DNA of 15,064 nt from Methanosuratincolales archaeon (GTDB lineage: Archaea > Thermoproteota > Methanomethylicia > Methanomethylicales > Methanomethylicaceae): positions 1-15,064 of the forward strand of contig CALGKV010000134.1 of NCBI GenBank assembly GCA_937930465.1, in the 5' to 3' direction. The notes beneath the pieces were generated by a model that was given only the letters and a program-made list of their open reading frames with translations, made no database searches and was not told the origin of the DNA. This document shows, piece by piece, positions 1-6,031 of this stretch. The stretch's first letter is position 1. Each line of letters opens with the position of its first letter. A program made the translations under genes and the position numbers.

Positions 1-790
1 CAGCAATCCCAGAAATCGACTCTCCAAGAACTACTCTTGTCACGTTTGGGAATCCGAGATCAATCTTTCCTATCCCAACGCCAAAACCCCGAGGGGCGGC
101 TCTGAAGGGTGGAAATTCAAACCTGCCTGCGGTCAGGATCGAAAGCAACGCGGCCCCTGTGGGGGTGGTGAGCTCTTGCTGGGCTCCACTCCTCGCTATC
201 GGCAGCCCGCTGCGGCTCATGATCATGAGGGTCGCTGGGGCTGGGACTGGAAGCACCCCATGAAGGGAATGTACGGATCCGCAGCCTACAGCAACTGGAG
301 TCGTGAAAAATAGGGCGTCTTCTGCCCCCAGTAGCTCAATGCCCTTGAAAGTACCAATTATGTCAACTACTGTATCTATGCTTCCGAGCTCATGCAGGAT
401 ATCCGATCCGTGGCTTTCCCTTTCTGTGCTGATTAGCAGCTCCATCGTGCTCCTAGCCCGTTTTTTACCGAATTCGCTAAGACCGATCGCTTCTGCAGCT
501 GCATCCAGGGTATCAAGGGCCTCACCGGCTGTTCTGATTGCGTCTTCCTTTTTCTCGTCCGGTCCACTGACGCTGAGGTTGAGCCGTATCCCTTTAATCC
601 CGTGGCTCTCAACCTCCTCAAAAGAGACCTCGCTTCCGGCTCTACCGATCGCCAACAATGCATCATTTATAGCCGCCCCAAGATCCTTGCCCCTTCCTGA
701 AGCGGACGCGAATGCTGATACCAGTTTATCCCCTGAGGCGCCCGCAAGAGAAGGGTCGATTAGCACCAGCTTCAAATACGCCACCCTCAT
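1..790 (-). CDS. larC: LarC, nickel-pincer cofactor cyclometallase (nickel insertion protein), partial
   Basis: LarC inserts nickel into the pyridinium bis-thiocarboxylate intermediate in a CTP-dependent step, completing the nickel-pincer nucleotide cofactor first known from lactate racemase. I read 263 codons from the ATG at 790-788; the C-terminal part runs off the left edge. Family hallmarks are an N-terminal AGASGD stretch (residues 16-21), HELGSIDTVVD (133-143), the HG dipeptide at 177-178, PVPAPAT (181-187) and ELTTPTGAALL (206-216). It diverges from larB with only 29 bases between them. A TATA-like element at 806-816 lies about 21 bases upstream of the ATG, so a leaderless start at this ATG or at the in-frame GTG at 784 is possible. 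larE, which supplies the sulfur step, is not in the window. Family assignment is firm; the client enzyme is unknown. Confidence 0.92.
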   Translation of the reverse strand, partial: MRVAYLKLVLIDPSLAGASGDKLVSAFASASGRGKDLGAAINDALLAIGRAGSEVSFEEVESHGIKGIRLNLSVSGPDEKKEDAIRTAGEALDTLDAAAEAIGLSEFGKKRARSTMELLISTERESHGSDILHELGSIDTVVDIIGTFKGIELLGAEDALFFTTPVAVGCGSVHSLHGVLPVPAPATLMIMSRSGLPIARSGAQQELTTPTGAALLSILTAGRFEFPPFRAAPRGFGVGIGKIDLGFPNVTRVVLGESISGIA

Positions 791-805
791 AAGATCTGAC
801 CCTGC

Positions 806-816
806 CTATATTAAAA
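806..816 (-). promoter_or_regulatory. TATA box for larC
   Basis: On the minus strand this reads TTTTAATATAG, an archaeal-like TATA element centred about 21 bases from the larC ATG. It fills most of the 29-base gap between the divergent genes and ends four bases before the larB start. TBP bound here would therefore sit on the region where larB transcription begins. The spacing is slightly short for initiation exactly at the ATG, which leaves the larC start a little uncertain. Confidence 0.5.
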
Positions 817-819
817 TGG

Positions 820-1608
820 GTGTGTGAATTGGAACTCCGAAGGTTGCTCTCTGAACTTAGCTCTGGAAAGATCACTGTCGAGGAAGCAGAGCAGAGGATA
901 CGCCTTCTTGCGGTAAGGGAGATGGAGATGGCCTGCCTCGACTTGTCAAGGGAAGCAAGGAAGGGCGTGCCAGAGATCGTCCTAGCTGAAGGAAAAGACG
1001 ACGGCTTTCTGAAAAAGATCGTCGAGGCTTTTCTCGAGGCGTCTGGAAAAGTCATAATAACACGAATAAGCGAGGAAAAAATTGCGCTCCTCAGGTCAGG
1101 TTTGTCTGAGAAATTTGAGGTCAAATACAGCTCGTTAGGAAGGACTGCGGTGATAAAGGATAAAGGAGAAGCCTGTCCCGAAAAACGTGGTGCAGTTTCT
1201 TTGATTACTGCAGGCACAGCTGATGTGCGTGTTGCTGAAGAAGCCCGAGTAGTATTAGAGGAGATGGGTTGCAGGGTTCATTCTTACTTTGACGTTGGGA
1301 TAGCTGGTCTGCACAGAGTATTCCCGGCGGTGAAAGATTCGCTTGAGAATGATGTGGATGTGATCATTGTGTTTGCTGGGATGGAAGGGGCACTTGCATC
1401 CGTCATCAGCAGCCTGGTACCGGTGCCCGTGATAGGCGTGCCGACTTCTTCCGGATATGGATTTGGTGGTCGCGGGGAAGGTGCCCTTATGACTATGCTG
1501 CAGAGTTGTAGCCCTGGCCTTGCGGTAGTCAACATTGACAATGGGGTCGGGGCTGCAGTCACTGCTGCCCTGATCTCCAGGGTGCGTTGGAAACCTAGAA
1601 TAGAATAA
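820..1608 (+). CDS. larB: LarB, nicotinate adenine dinucleotide carboxylase/hydrolase (AIR carboxylase-like)
   Basis: LarB carboxylates and hydrolyses nicotinic acid adenine dinucleotide to pyridinium-3,5-dicarboxylate mononucleotide, the first step of nickel-pincer cofactor synthesis. The 262-residue product has the short helical N-terminus typical of the family, then RKGVPEIVLAEGKD (47-60), and a C-terminal domain related to PurE. That domain shows GTADVRVAEEA (132-142), DVGIAGLHR (158-166), VFAGMEGAL (184-192), GVPTSSGYGFGGRG (206-219) and the terminal NIDNGVGAA (238-246). The start is GTG at 820; a TTG at 829 is an alternative that would match the usual family N-terminus almost as well. 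Divergent pairing with larC supports the assignment. A plain PurE (AIR carboxylase) is less likely because of the N-terminal extension and this neighbour. Confidence 0.92.
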   Translation: MCELELRRLLSELSSGKITVEEAEQRIRLLAVREMEMACLDLSREARKGVPEIVLAEGKDDGFLKKIVEAFLEASGKVIITRISEEKIALLRSGLSEKFEVKYSSLGRTAVIKDKGEACPEKRGAVSLITAGTADVRVAEEARVVLEEMGCRVHSYFDVGIAGLHRVFPAVKDSLENDVDVIIVFAGMEGALASVISSLVPVPVIGVPTSSGYGFGGRGEGALMTMLQSCSPGLAVVNIDNGVGAAVTAALISRVRWKPRIE

Positions 1609-1620
1609 TGCTTAAACAAG

Positions 1621-1636
1621 GTAAAAATAAAAAAAG
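1621..1636 (-). terminator. T-rich terminator after rpoK
   Basis: Immediately after the rpoK stop codon the minus strand reads CTTTTTTTATTTTTAC, an oligo-T tract of the kind that ends archaeal transcription without a hairpin. It lies between the convergent ends of larB and rpoK, so it should end the thermosome-rpoK message before it runs antisense into larB. Confidence 0.6.
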
Positions 1637-1891
1637 TTATTGGCTTTTCTTAACCAGCCACTTCAATGGTATGTCTTGGTGTCTTCCGTCAGGAAGCCTT
1701 CTCCGTATCGTGATTGGGAGGATGCCTGCCTTTAGTTCCTCCTCGGCTATGTCTATTGGCGTTGTTGCGCTTGAGGCTATCAACGGAGGAGCGCCCATCG
1801 AAAGCTGGAGGGCCCGGGCTCCTAATATCCGGGCCTTCTCGAACCTAGTCAACGTTGCTGGACCCAGTATCTGTCTTGTTTCCTGGCTCAT
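1637..1891 (-). CDS. rpoK: DNA-directed RNA polymerase subunit K (Rpb6/omega homologue)
   Basis: RpoK is the small archaeal RNA polymerase subunit equivalent to eukaryotic Rpb6 and bacterial omega; it helps assemble and stabilise the largest subunit. The 84-residue protein is full length for the archaeal family and shows the signature LTRFEKARILGARALQLSMG (residues 14-33), followed by PIDIAEEEL and LPITIRRRLPDG, and ends in the usual IPLKWL block. The ATG at 1891-1889 shares one base with the thermosome stop (TAATG), which suggests translational coupling and a shared promoter upstream of the chaperonin gene. The product is not in doubt. Confidence 0.96.
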   Translation of the reverse strand: MSQETRQILGPATLTRFEKARILGARALQLSMGAPPLIASSATTPIDIAEEELKAGILPITIRRRLPDGRHQDIPLKWLVKKSQ

Positions 1892-3558
1892 TACATCATG
1901 CCGCCCATGCCGCCCATGCCGCCCATTCCTCCCATGCCTTCCTCGGGAGACCCTTTACCTTCCTTCTCCTTCTTGGGCGCGCTGGCTGCAATGATATCGT
2001 CTATTTTGAGCAGAGTTATAGCCGCTTCGGTCGCCGACTTGATCGCCTGCTTCTTCACGCTGGCTGGCTCGAAGACCTTCGACTTGGACATGTCGTCAAC
2101 CTTTCCTGATGCTACGTCGACGCCGTAGCTCTTCTGCCCCTTCGCATGCGCGGCCCTTATCTCGACGAGGATGTCCACTGGGTCAAGCCCGGAGTTCTCA
2201 GCAAGTGTCAGCGGGATCTCTTCCATCGCCTCTGCGAACTTGAGCACCGCGAGCTGCTCCCTCCCGCTGAGCGACCTGCCATATTCCCTGAGCCTCGTGG
2301 CGACCTCTTCCTCTGGGGCGCCTCCGCCGGCAACTAGGTACGGTTCCTGCATTATGTTCCTCACTACACACTTTGCGTCGTGGAGCGATCTCTCGGCCTC
2401 GTCGACCATCCTGTCTGAGCCGCCCCTGACAAGGATGGTAACTGCCTTCGGGTTCTTGCAGCCTTCTACGAACACCATTTTGTCCTTGCCGACGCGCCTC
2501 TCCTCCACAAGCGCTGCAAATCCCAAGTCGTTCGGCGTCAAGTCGTCTACCGAGGTCACTATCCTGGCTCCTGATGCCTTTGCGAGAGCCTCAACGTCTG
2601 ACCTCTTGGCCCTCCTGACTGCGAGGATGCCCTTCTTAGCCAGATAGTGCTGAGCGACGTCGTCTATGCCCTTCTGTACCACTACTACGTTGGCTCCAGA
2701 TTGCGCAACCTTCTCGACGAGCTCCTTCAGCATCTCGGTCTCCTCGTCTAGAAACGCCTTCATCTGCTCCGGCGAGGTGATGTTTATTTTAGCAGTTATC
2801 TCGGTCTTCTCCAGCTCAAGCGGGCAGTCGAGTATGGCTATCTTTGCATTCTCGACTCTCTTCGGCATCCCTGGGTGGACGACTTCCTTGTCGAGGACAA
2901 CGCCCTTCACCAGCTGCGTCTCGTCAAGTGATTCGCCCTTCTTCCTCTCAAGCCTGATGTTGTCCAGATCAACCTTGTACTTCTCGCCCTGCTTTTCCGC
3001 CACTTGGACTACTGCATCGACCACCATCTCGGCGAGCCTCTCGAAATGGCCCGCAACAACGCTCTTTCCGCTCAGTGTGGTGATTGCGGCCTCCTTCAGC
3101 ATGTTCCTGTCCGTCGGATCTACCTTGAATGCAACCTCGTCCACCGTCGCTAGCGCCTTATCCATCGCCTTCTTGTAGCCCTCGATTATTACCGTCGGAT
3201 GAACTTCCTGGTCGAGCAGTTCCTGCGCCCTCTTCAACAGCGCCCCAGCGAGGATCACTGCACTCGTGGTCCCGTCCCCGACCTCTACGTCTTGGGTCTT
3301 CGCAACCTCCACGAGCATCTTTGCAGCGGGGTGCTGCACATCCATTTCCTTAACTATGGTAGCCCCGTCGTTGCTGATTGTTACATCGCCGAAGCTGCTC
3401 ACGAGCATCTTGTCCATCCCCTTCGGACCGAGGGAGGACCTTATTGCCTCTGCCAACGCAACAGCTGCCATTATGTTGGCCCTCTGGGCGTCCCTTCCAG
3501 TTGTCCTAGAAGTTCCCTCTTTCAAAACTAATACCGGTAAACTCTGAGTTGCTGCCAT
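1891..3558 (-). CDS. ths: Thermosome subunit (group II chaperonin)
   Basis: This is a cytosolic ATP-driven protein-folding chamber subunit of the CCT/thermosome class, which works without a separate GroES lid. The 555-residue length is normal. Visible motifs are the equatorial SLGPKGMDKM (42-51), NDGATI (63-68), the nucleotide-binding GDGTT (94-98), RGGSDRMVDEAERSLHDA in the apical-to-equatorial return, and VAGGGAPE further on. The C-terminus ends in GGM repeats that project into the cavity in this family. The ATG at 3558-3556 has a GGTG ribosome binding site at 3570-3567 and a clear TATA box near 3617. It is followed by rpoK with a one-base overlap. Only one subunit gene is visible here; whether paralogues exist elsewhere cannot be told. 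Confidence 0.97.
   Translation of the reverse strand: MAATQSLPVLVLKEGTSRTTGRDAQRANIMAAVALAEAIRSSLGPKGMDKMLVSSFGDVTISNDGATIVKEMDVQHPAAKMLVEVAKTQDVEVGDGTTSAVILAGALLKRAQELLDQEVHPTVIIEGYKKAMDKALATVDEVAFKVDPTDRNMLKEAAITTLSGKSVVAGHFERLAEMVVDAVVQVAEKQGEKYKVDLDNIRLERKKGESLDETQLVKGVVLDKEVVHPGMPKRVENAKIAILDCPLELEKTEITAKINITSPEQMKAFLDEETEMLKELVEKVAQSGANVVVVQKGIDDVAQHYLAKKGILAVRRAKRSDVEALAKASGARIVTSVDDLTPNDLGFAALVEERRVGKDKMVFVEGCKNPKAVTILVRGGSDRMVDEAERSLHDAKCVVRNIMQEPYLVAGGGAPEEEVATRLREYGRSLSGREQLAVLKFAEAMEEIPLTLAENSGLDPVDILVEIRAAHAKGQKSYGVDVASGKVDDMSKSKVFEPASVKKQAIKSATEAAITLLKIDDIIAASAPKKEKEGKGSPEEGMGGMGGMGGMGGMM
1898..1939 (-). repeat. 9-bp tandem repeat encoding the thermosome GGM tail
   Basis: A nine-base unit (minus-strand ATGGGCGGC, encoding Met-Gly-Gly) is repeated about four times, with slight decay in the last copy. 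It encodes the flexible Gly-Met tail of the chaperonin. Such a repeat can vary in copy number by slippage, so length polymorphism between strains would not be surprising. Confidence 0.7.
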
Positions 3559-3611
3559 GGTTCATACACCTAGCCCACAAAATATTACGTCTGAAAAAAC
3601 AGAAAGCACTT

Positions 3612-3627
3612 CTATATATAAATTTCG
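3612..3627 (-). promoter_or_regulatory. TATA box and BRE of the thermosome-rpoK operon
   Basis: The minus strand reads CGAAATTTATATATAG: a strong TATA core (TTTATATATA) with a purine-rich BRE-like CGAAA directly upstream. Initiation about 26 bases downstream (near 3591) would give a leader of about 33 nt carrying the GGTG ribosome binding site. No obvious inverted repeat for a heat-shock repressor was noticed. Confidence 0.75.
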
Positions 3628-3656
3628 TTTATTCCCGAACAGGTTCTACCACTCAA

Positions 3657-3668
3657 CTTTTTATATAA
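3657..3668 (+). promoter_or_regulatory. TATA box of the small membrane protein gene
   Basis: CTTTTTATATAA is centred about 26 bases before the ATG at 3688, so the predicted transcription start coincides with the start codon. This is a textbook leaderless archaeal promoter. It lies back to back with the thermosome promoter, about 45 bases away. Confidence 0.7.
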
Positions 3669-3687
3669 CGGAAGCCCTCACAAGCAT

Positions 3688-3888
3688 ATGCAAATAGACG
3701 AGTTCAAGAGCGCACTTGTCGCGTCCATCGCTATGCTTATCGTTTCCCTGTTCCTTGCCTACATGCGTCTCAATGACACCCCGGTTTTTGAGACGTTCTT
3801 CGAATCCTCCCTTTTCTACTTGCCTACAGCAATCCTCATCAGCTATGCTGCATATCTGAAGTTGCGCAGGCCTGCCCCATCTTCATGA
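3688..3888 (+). CDS. Small two-helix membrane protein, function unknown
   Basis: The 66-residue product has two hydrophobic stretches, roughly residues 9-26 and 41-58, separated by a short acidic-aromatic loop, and a basic tail (KLRRP). This suggests a double-spanning membrane protein. I do not recognise a family. That it is a real gene is supported by the well-placed TATA box (leaderless start at this ATG) and by membrane-type composition. Its last six bases overlap the end of the convergent acetyltransferase gene. It sits divergently next to the thermosome, but nothing ties its function to it. Confidence 0.65.
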   Translation: MQIDEFKSALVASIAMLIVSLFLAYMRLNDTPVFETFFESSLFYLPTAILISYAAYLKLRRPAPSS

Positions 3889-4383
3889 GCCATTCTCAAA
3901 GCTGATTTTACCTTCCAAGCTGGCCACCATGAGATAGGCATTCTCTCCGTCCCTGTAGTATCCTTCTAAGACCCGGGCTGCCCTGAAACCAAGTTTCCTG
4001 TACAGCTGTATGGCAGGTAGGTTGCTCTGCCTCACTTCCAGGTAAATCTCTGAAGCGCCCGAATCCCTAACGTTCTTCATCCCTTCCTCCATAAGTTTCT
4101 GACCGATCCCCATCCCCCTGTAGCCTTCCAAGACCGCGATTGAAATCACATGCCCTTTCTTTGCAAACTCCCTCTTTATGTTTGAGATCCCAAATTCGAT
4201 CCTGCACATGTTGTATCCAACAACCTTGTCTCCCATTTGGGCTACAAGGAATATCCTTGGGTTCTCCCAGTGATGTTCCATGAAAAAGTCCGAAGAATAA
4301 TTTTCAGGCAGACAGGCCTTATTGATCATAATAACAGATTCAAGATCTTCGGGCCTAAACTCCCTGATAGTGAATTTTTCCAT
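3883..4383 (-). CDS. GNAT-family N-acetyltransferase (archaeal Ard1/RimI-like)
   Basis: The protein transfers acetyl groups from acetyl-CoA, most likely to the alpha-amino group of protein N-termini, as archaeal RimI/Ard1 homologues do. The 166-residue chain is one GNAT domain: an N-terminal IREFRPEDLESVIMI block, the acetyl-CoA pyrophosphate-binding loop YRGMGIGQKLM (88-98, the R/Q-x-x-G-x-G/A motif), and the C-terminal NLPAIQLYRKLGF (121-133), which with the following GYYRDGENAYLM closely matches N-terminal acetyltransferases. The ATG at 4383-4381 has a TTTAAAG element about 25 bases upstream, so it is probably leaderless. The exact substrate cannot be read from sequence. Confidence 0.88.
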   Translation of the reverse strand: MEKFTIREFRPEDLESVIMINKACLPENYSSDFFMEHHWENPRIFLVAQMGDKVVGYNMCRIEFGISNIKREFAKKGHVISIAVLEGYRGMGIGQKLMEEGMKNVRDSGASEIYLEVRQSNLPAIQLYRKLGFRAARVLEGYYRDGENAYLMVASLEGKISFENGS

Positions 4384-4403
4384 TCGGGCAGCCCTTCTTT
4401 TTT

Positions 4404-4412
4404 CTTTAAAGC
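4404..4412 (-). promoter_or_regulatory. Possible TATA box for the acetyltransferase gene
   Basis: The minus strand reads GCTTTAAAG here, centred about 25 bases before the ATG at 4383. An A-rich run just upstream (4429-4436) is a second candidate. The 75-base gap after the preceding gene also favours an independent promoter. Confidence 0.45.
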
Positions 4413-4458
4413 AAGGTTGGGATCTTTTTTTATTTTTCTATTGGAGGCTGTATTCCTT

Positions 4459-5031
4459 CTAGGGCAACACCTTTTTCCCCACGACCTTAGCAAGATCCCA
4501 GTAGTGGATCCATTTGAGTATGAAGCTTTTAGCCTCCTCTTCCTGAGACGTGAACATCACGCCAGCCTCTTCATTTTGGGCAATGCCGTAAGACATTCCT
4601 ATGAATTTTTCCTCTCCCCTCCAAACCAGAGCACCCGAAGATCTGCCCGACACTATCCTCAGCCCATAAGTGCCTCCCCTTATCACCCCGAGCAGCTCTT
4701 GTGTCTTCTTTTCGGCAAAGCCTATTTTGGACTCCAGCCTCCTGATCCCTGCCTCGATCTTGGATCTTTTCGACGAGTCTACCTCCTCTGAAGCCAACAA
4801 TCTGAGCTCGTCTATAGCCTCCTTAACTGCAAAATCCGACTCTAGATCTATGAACACCAAAGGGGCCCTAAACTCCTTGTCGCCAAAAGTCGGAGTTTTC
4901 CTAATCACCGAGAAGTTGAGGCACCCTCCATGATCCGAAGTCCATCCTTCCGACCTGCTATACACGATTTCAACATCCTTGTGGCAGAGCGGGCATAGGA
5001 ATACTATTTTTGGCTCGAAGCCAATCTGCAT
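4459..5031 (-). CDS. Uncharacterised protein with an N-terminal CxxC/HxxC zinc-binding-like motif
   Basis: I do not recognise this 190-residue family. The N-terminus has C13-P-L-C16 and then H34-G-G-C37, spaced like a small zinc-binding knuckle. Residues about 66-115 are rich in Glu, Lys and Leu with heptad-like spacing, consistent with a helical or coiled-coil segment. The C-terminal part is mixed and contains aromatic residues (FILKWIHYWD, 170-179). The ATG at 5031-5029 follows a GGAG ribosome binding site, and a CTTTTTAAC element near 5068 could be its TATA box. It lies between the Toprim and acetyltransferase genes on the same strand, with gaps of 47 and 75 bases, so a loose operon is possible. 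The continuous open frame and good start signals support a real gene. Confidence 0.75.
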   Translation of the reverse strand: MQIGFEPKIVFLCPLCHKDVEIVYSRSEGWTSDHGGCLNFSVIRKTPTFGDKEFRAPLVFIDLESDFAVKEAIDELRLLASEEVDSSKRSKIEAGIRRLESKIGFAEKKTQELLGVIRGGTYGLRIVSGRSSGALVWRGEEKFIGMSYGIAQNEEAGVMFTSQEEEAKSFILKWIHYWDLAKVVGKKVLP

Positions 5032-5078
5032 TCTCCATCTCCGAAATCCTATTTCTTTTTAGCTGTTAAAAAGAATGC

Positions 5079-5501
5079 TTAGAATTCAGCCTTATGCAAT
5101 ATGGATTGCATCTCCTCGACTCTTCTGATGCCTTCCTTGGCAAGGATCTCCCCTAGCTTTTCCCTTATCCCTCTCTCAACTCTGAGCCCCTTTTCCTCAA
5201 GCTCAACCGTCACCCTTTTTGCAGCTGCCGCTCCTTCTCTGTCGTAGTCGAAGAGTACCACCACGCTTGACCCTGAATAGTTGCTTGCAATTCTCTCCAT
5301 GAACTCGAACCTGGGCATTTTGGAATCGCAGAATGTGGTTATCGGGGTTTTCAACTTTAACATTCTGAGGGCGCGTTCATCATTCTCGCCCTCCACAAGC
5401 ACTAGCGAGGAATTTTCATTTATCCTCTCAATCAATTTGGCTATTGCTTGGATTACCTCGTGAAAATATTTTGGACCCTTCTTATGCCTCAAGGAGTACA
5501 C
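5079..5501 (-). CDS. Small Toprim-domain protein (UPF0292-like)
   Basis: The 140-residue product is essentially a single Toprim fold, the metal-dependent domain of primases, topoisomerases and RNase M5. The signature residues are present: the glutamate in LVEGENDERAL (E37) and the DxD of LFDYDREG (D85, D87). It matches the small archaeal stand-alone Toprim proteins, whose activity is not established. The start is GTG at 5501-5499. A TCTTTATTTT element centred about 28 bases upstream fits leaderless initiation at this codon. The gene lies just downstream of the candidate structured RNA, on the same strand. Function as nuclease or nucleotidyl transferase is inference only. Confidence 0.85.
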   Translation of the reverse strand: MYSLRHKKGPKYFHEVIQAIAKLIERINENSSLVLVEGENDERALRMLKLKTPITTFCDSKMPRFEFMERIASNYSGSSVVVLFDYDREGAAAAKRVTVELEEKGLRVERGIREKLGEILAKEGIRRVEEMQSILHKAEF

Positions 5502-5522
5502 CCTTCAATCGGTTAATTAATG

Positions 5523-5535
5523 CTCCAAAATAAAG
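5523..5535 (-). promoter_or_regulatory. T-rich element: Toprim promoter and possible terminator of the upstream RNA
   Basis: The minus strand reads TCTTTATTTTGGA directly after the 3' strand of the long helix of the candidate RNA. By position it can be the TATA box for the Toprim GTG start (about 28 bases away). By composition it can also be the oligo-T signal that ends the RNA. Both roles may coexist. Confidence 0.4.
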
Positions 5536-5536
5536 A

Positions 5537-5796
5537 CCGCAGTTGAGAACGATTTCGGGGAGATGCCGGGAATTCGAATCGCCGCCATGGTCGGCGTTCT
5601 CTTTCCAGGCGCCCCATGCACCGACTTTCCGCGGTCGTGGCGTCCGATTCTATCCAGACGCCCTGGATTCGTCCCATCGTGCATCCTATCCGCTGCACCC
5701 TTCAGGTCCTTCCGTTCTTGCTCCCCCTTTCGGGTTTGCCTTTCCCTTCTGTTCCTGTCAGGTGCCGCTACAGGCCCTTTCCGTTCTCAACTGCGG
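5537..5796 (-). ncRNA. Candidate structured non-coding RNA closed by a 15-bp terminal helix
   Basis: A perfect 15-bp inverted repeat (5537-5551 with 5782-5796, extendable by a G-U pair at each end) brackets about 230 bases with no convincing protein. The minus strand of the interior is purine-rich and full of GGAA/GAAA motifs, as in structured RNAs. It can form several hairpins: CCTGT/ACAGG, a CCC-GAAA-GGG tetraloop stem, GTGCA/TGCAC, CGAC/GTCG and CATGG/CCATG. It can also form a longer-range pairing of GAATCG with CGATTC, continued by CGCC with GGCG. A T-rich tract follows the 3' end. Short segments recall RNase P RNA conserved regions (GGAAAGTC, ACAGAA, GAGCAAG), but their order is not canonical and I could not build the diagnostic P4 helix. 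SRP RNA helix 8 was also not found. I therefore call it a structured RNA without naming the family. A TATA-like TATATTTA lies only four bases outside the helix, too close to start transcription at its 5' end. Confidence 0.6.
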
Positions 5797-6031
5797 CATA
5801 AATATACTCAGCACTACAAAACTTATTGGATGCTTGCAACGTTCAAGGCAAACTTCCATGTCATTGATGGTATAGGAAATTGATTTGCACGTTTAAAAAA
5901 GGGTTTAGCATCCAACTAAACAAAACCTTATTATCAAACCATTAGTTTTAAATGAGGAAGTCAATTTTCATGATCAGTGATTAGAATATAAATCGCAACA
6001 TGGGAAATGTTTTATTGAAGCATGTGCTCGA
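5797..6031. other. AT-rich intergenic region upstream of the candidate RNA
   Basis: No coding frame or tRNA is convincing here. On the minus strand there is a TATA-like CGATTTATATTC (5983-5994), a CCCTTTTTTAAACG element (5890-5903), and TATATTTA at 5800-5807. The T6 run at 5894-5899 could end the nucleoside phosphorylase operon or, as TTTTTTAAA, act as a TATA box. In the second case transcription would begin near 5870, giving the structured RNA a leader of about 75 nt. Confidence 0.4.

Noticed and set aside
303..827. Open frame of 174 codons on the plus strand
   Set aside because: It is the antisense of larC, whose minus-strand reading has clear family motifs; the plus-strand product is Ser/Leu-rich shadow sequence.
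1898..3178. Several plus-strand frames across the thermosome gene, one with PMPPMPPMPP repeats
   Set aside because: All are antisense to the chaperonin; the repeat is the reverse of the GGM tail.
5558..5590. Possible tRNA T-arm around the TTCGAAT word
   Set aside because: The flanks do not pair as a five-base T stem and no anticodon or acceptor arm is present.
5537..5796. Firm naming as RNase P RNA or SRP RNA
   Set aside because: Some RNase P-like words are present, but the order is not canonical and no P4 helix was found; the SRP helix 8 motif is absent.
5513..5883. Short frames on both strands in the 5.5-5.9 kb gap
   Set aside because: They have odd composition (Arg/Ser/Pro/Phe-rich), overlap each other and coincide with the structured RNA candidate.
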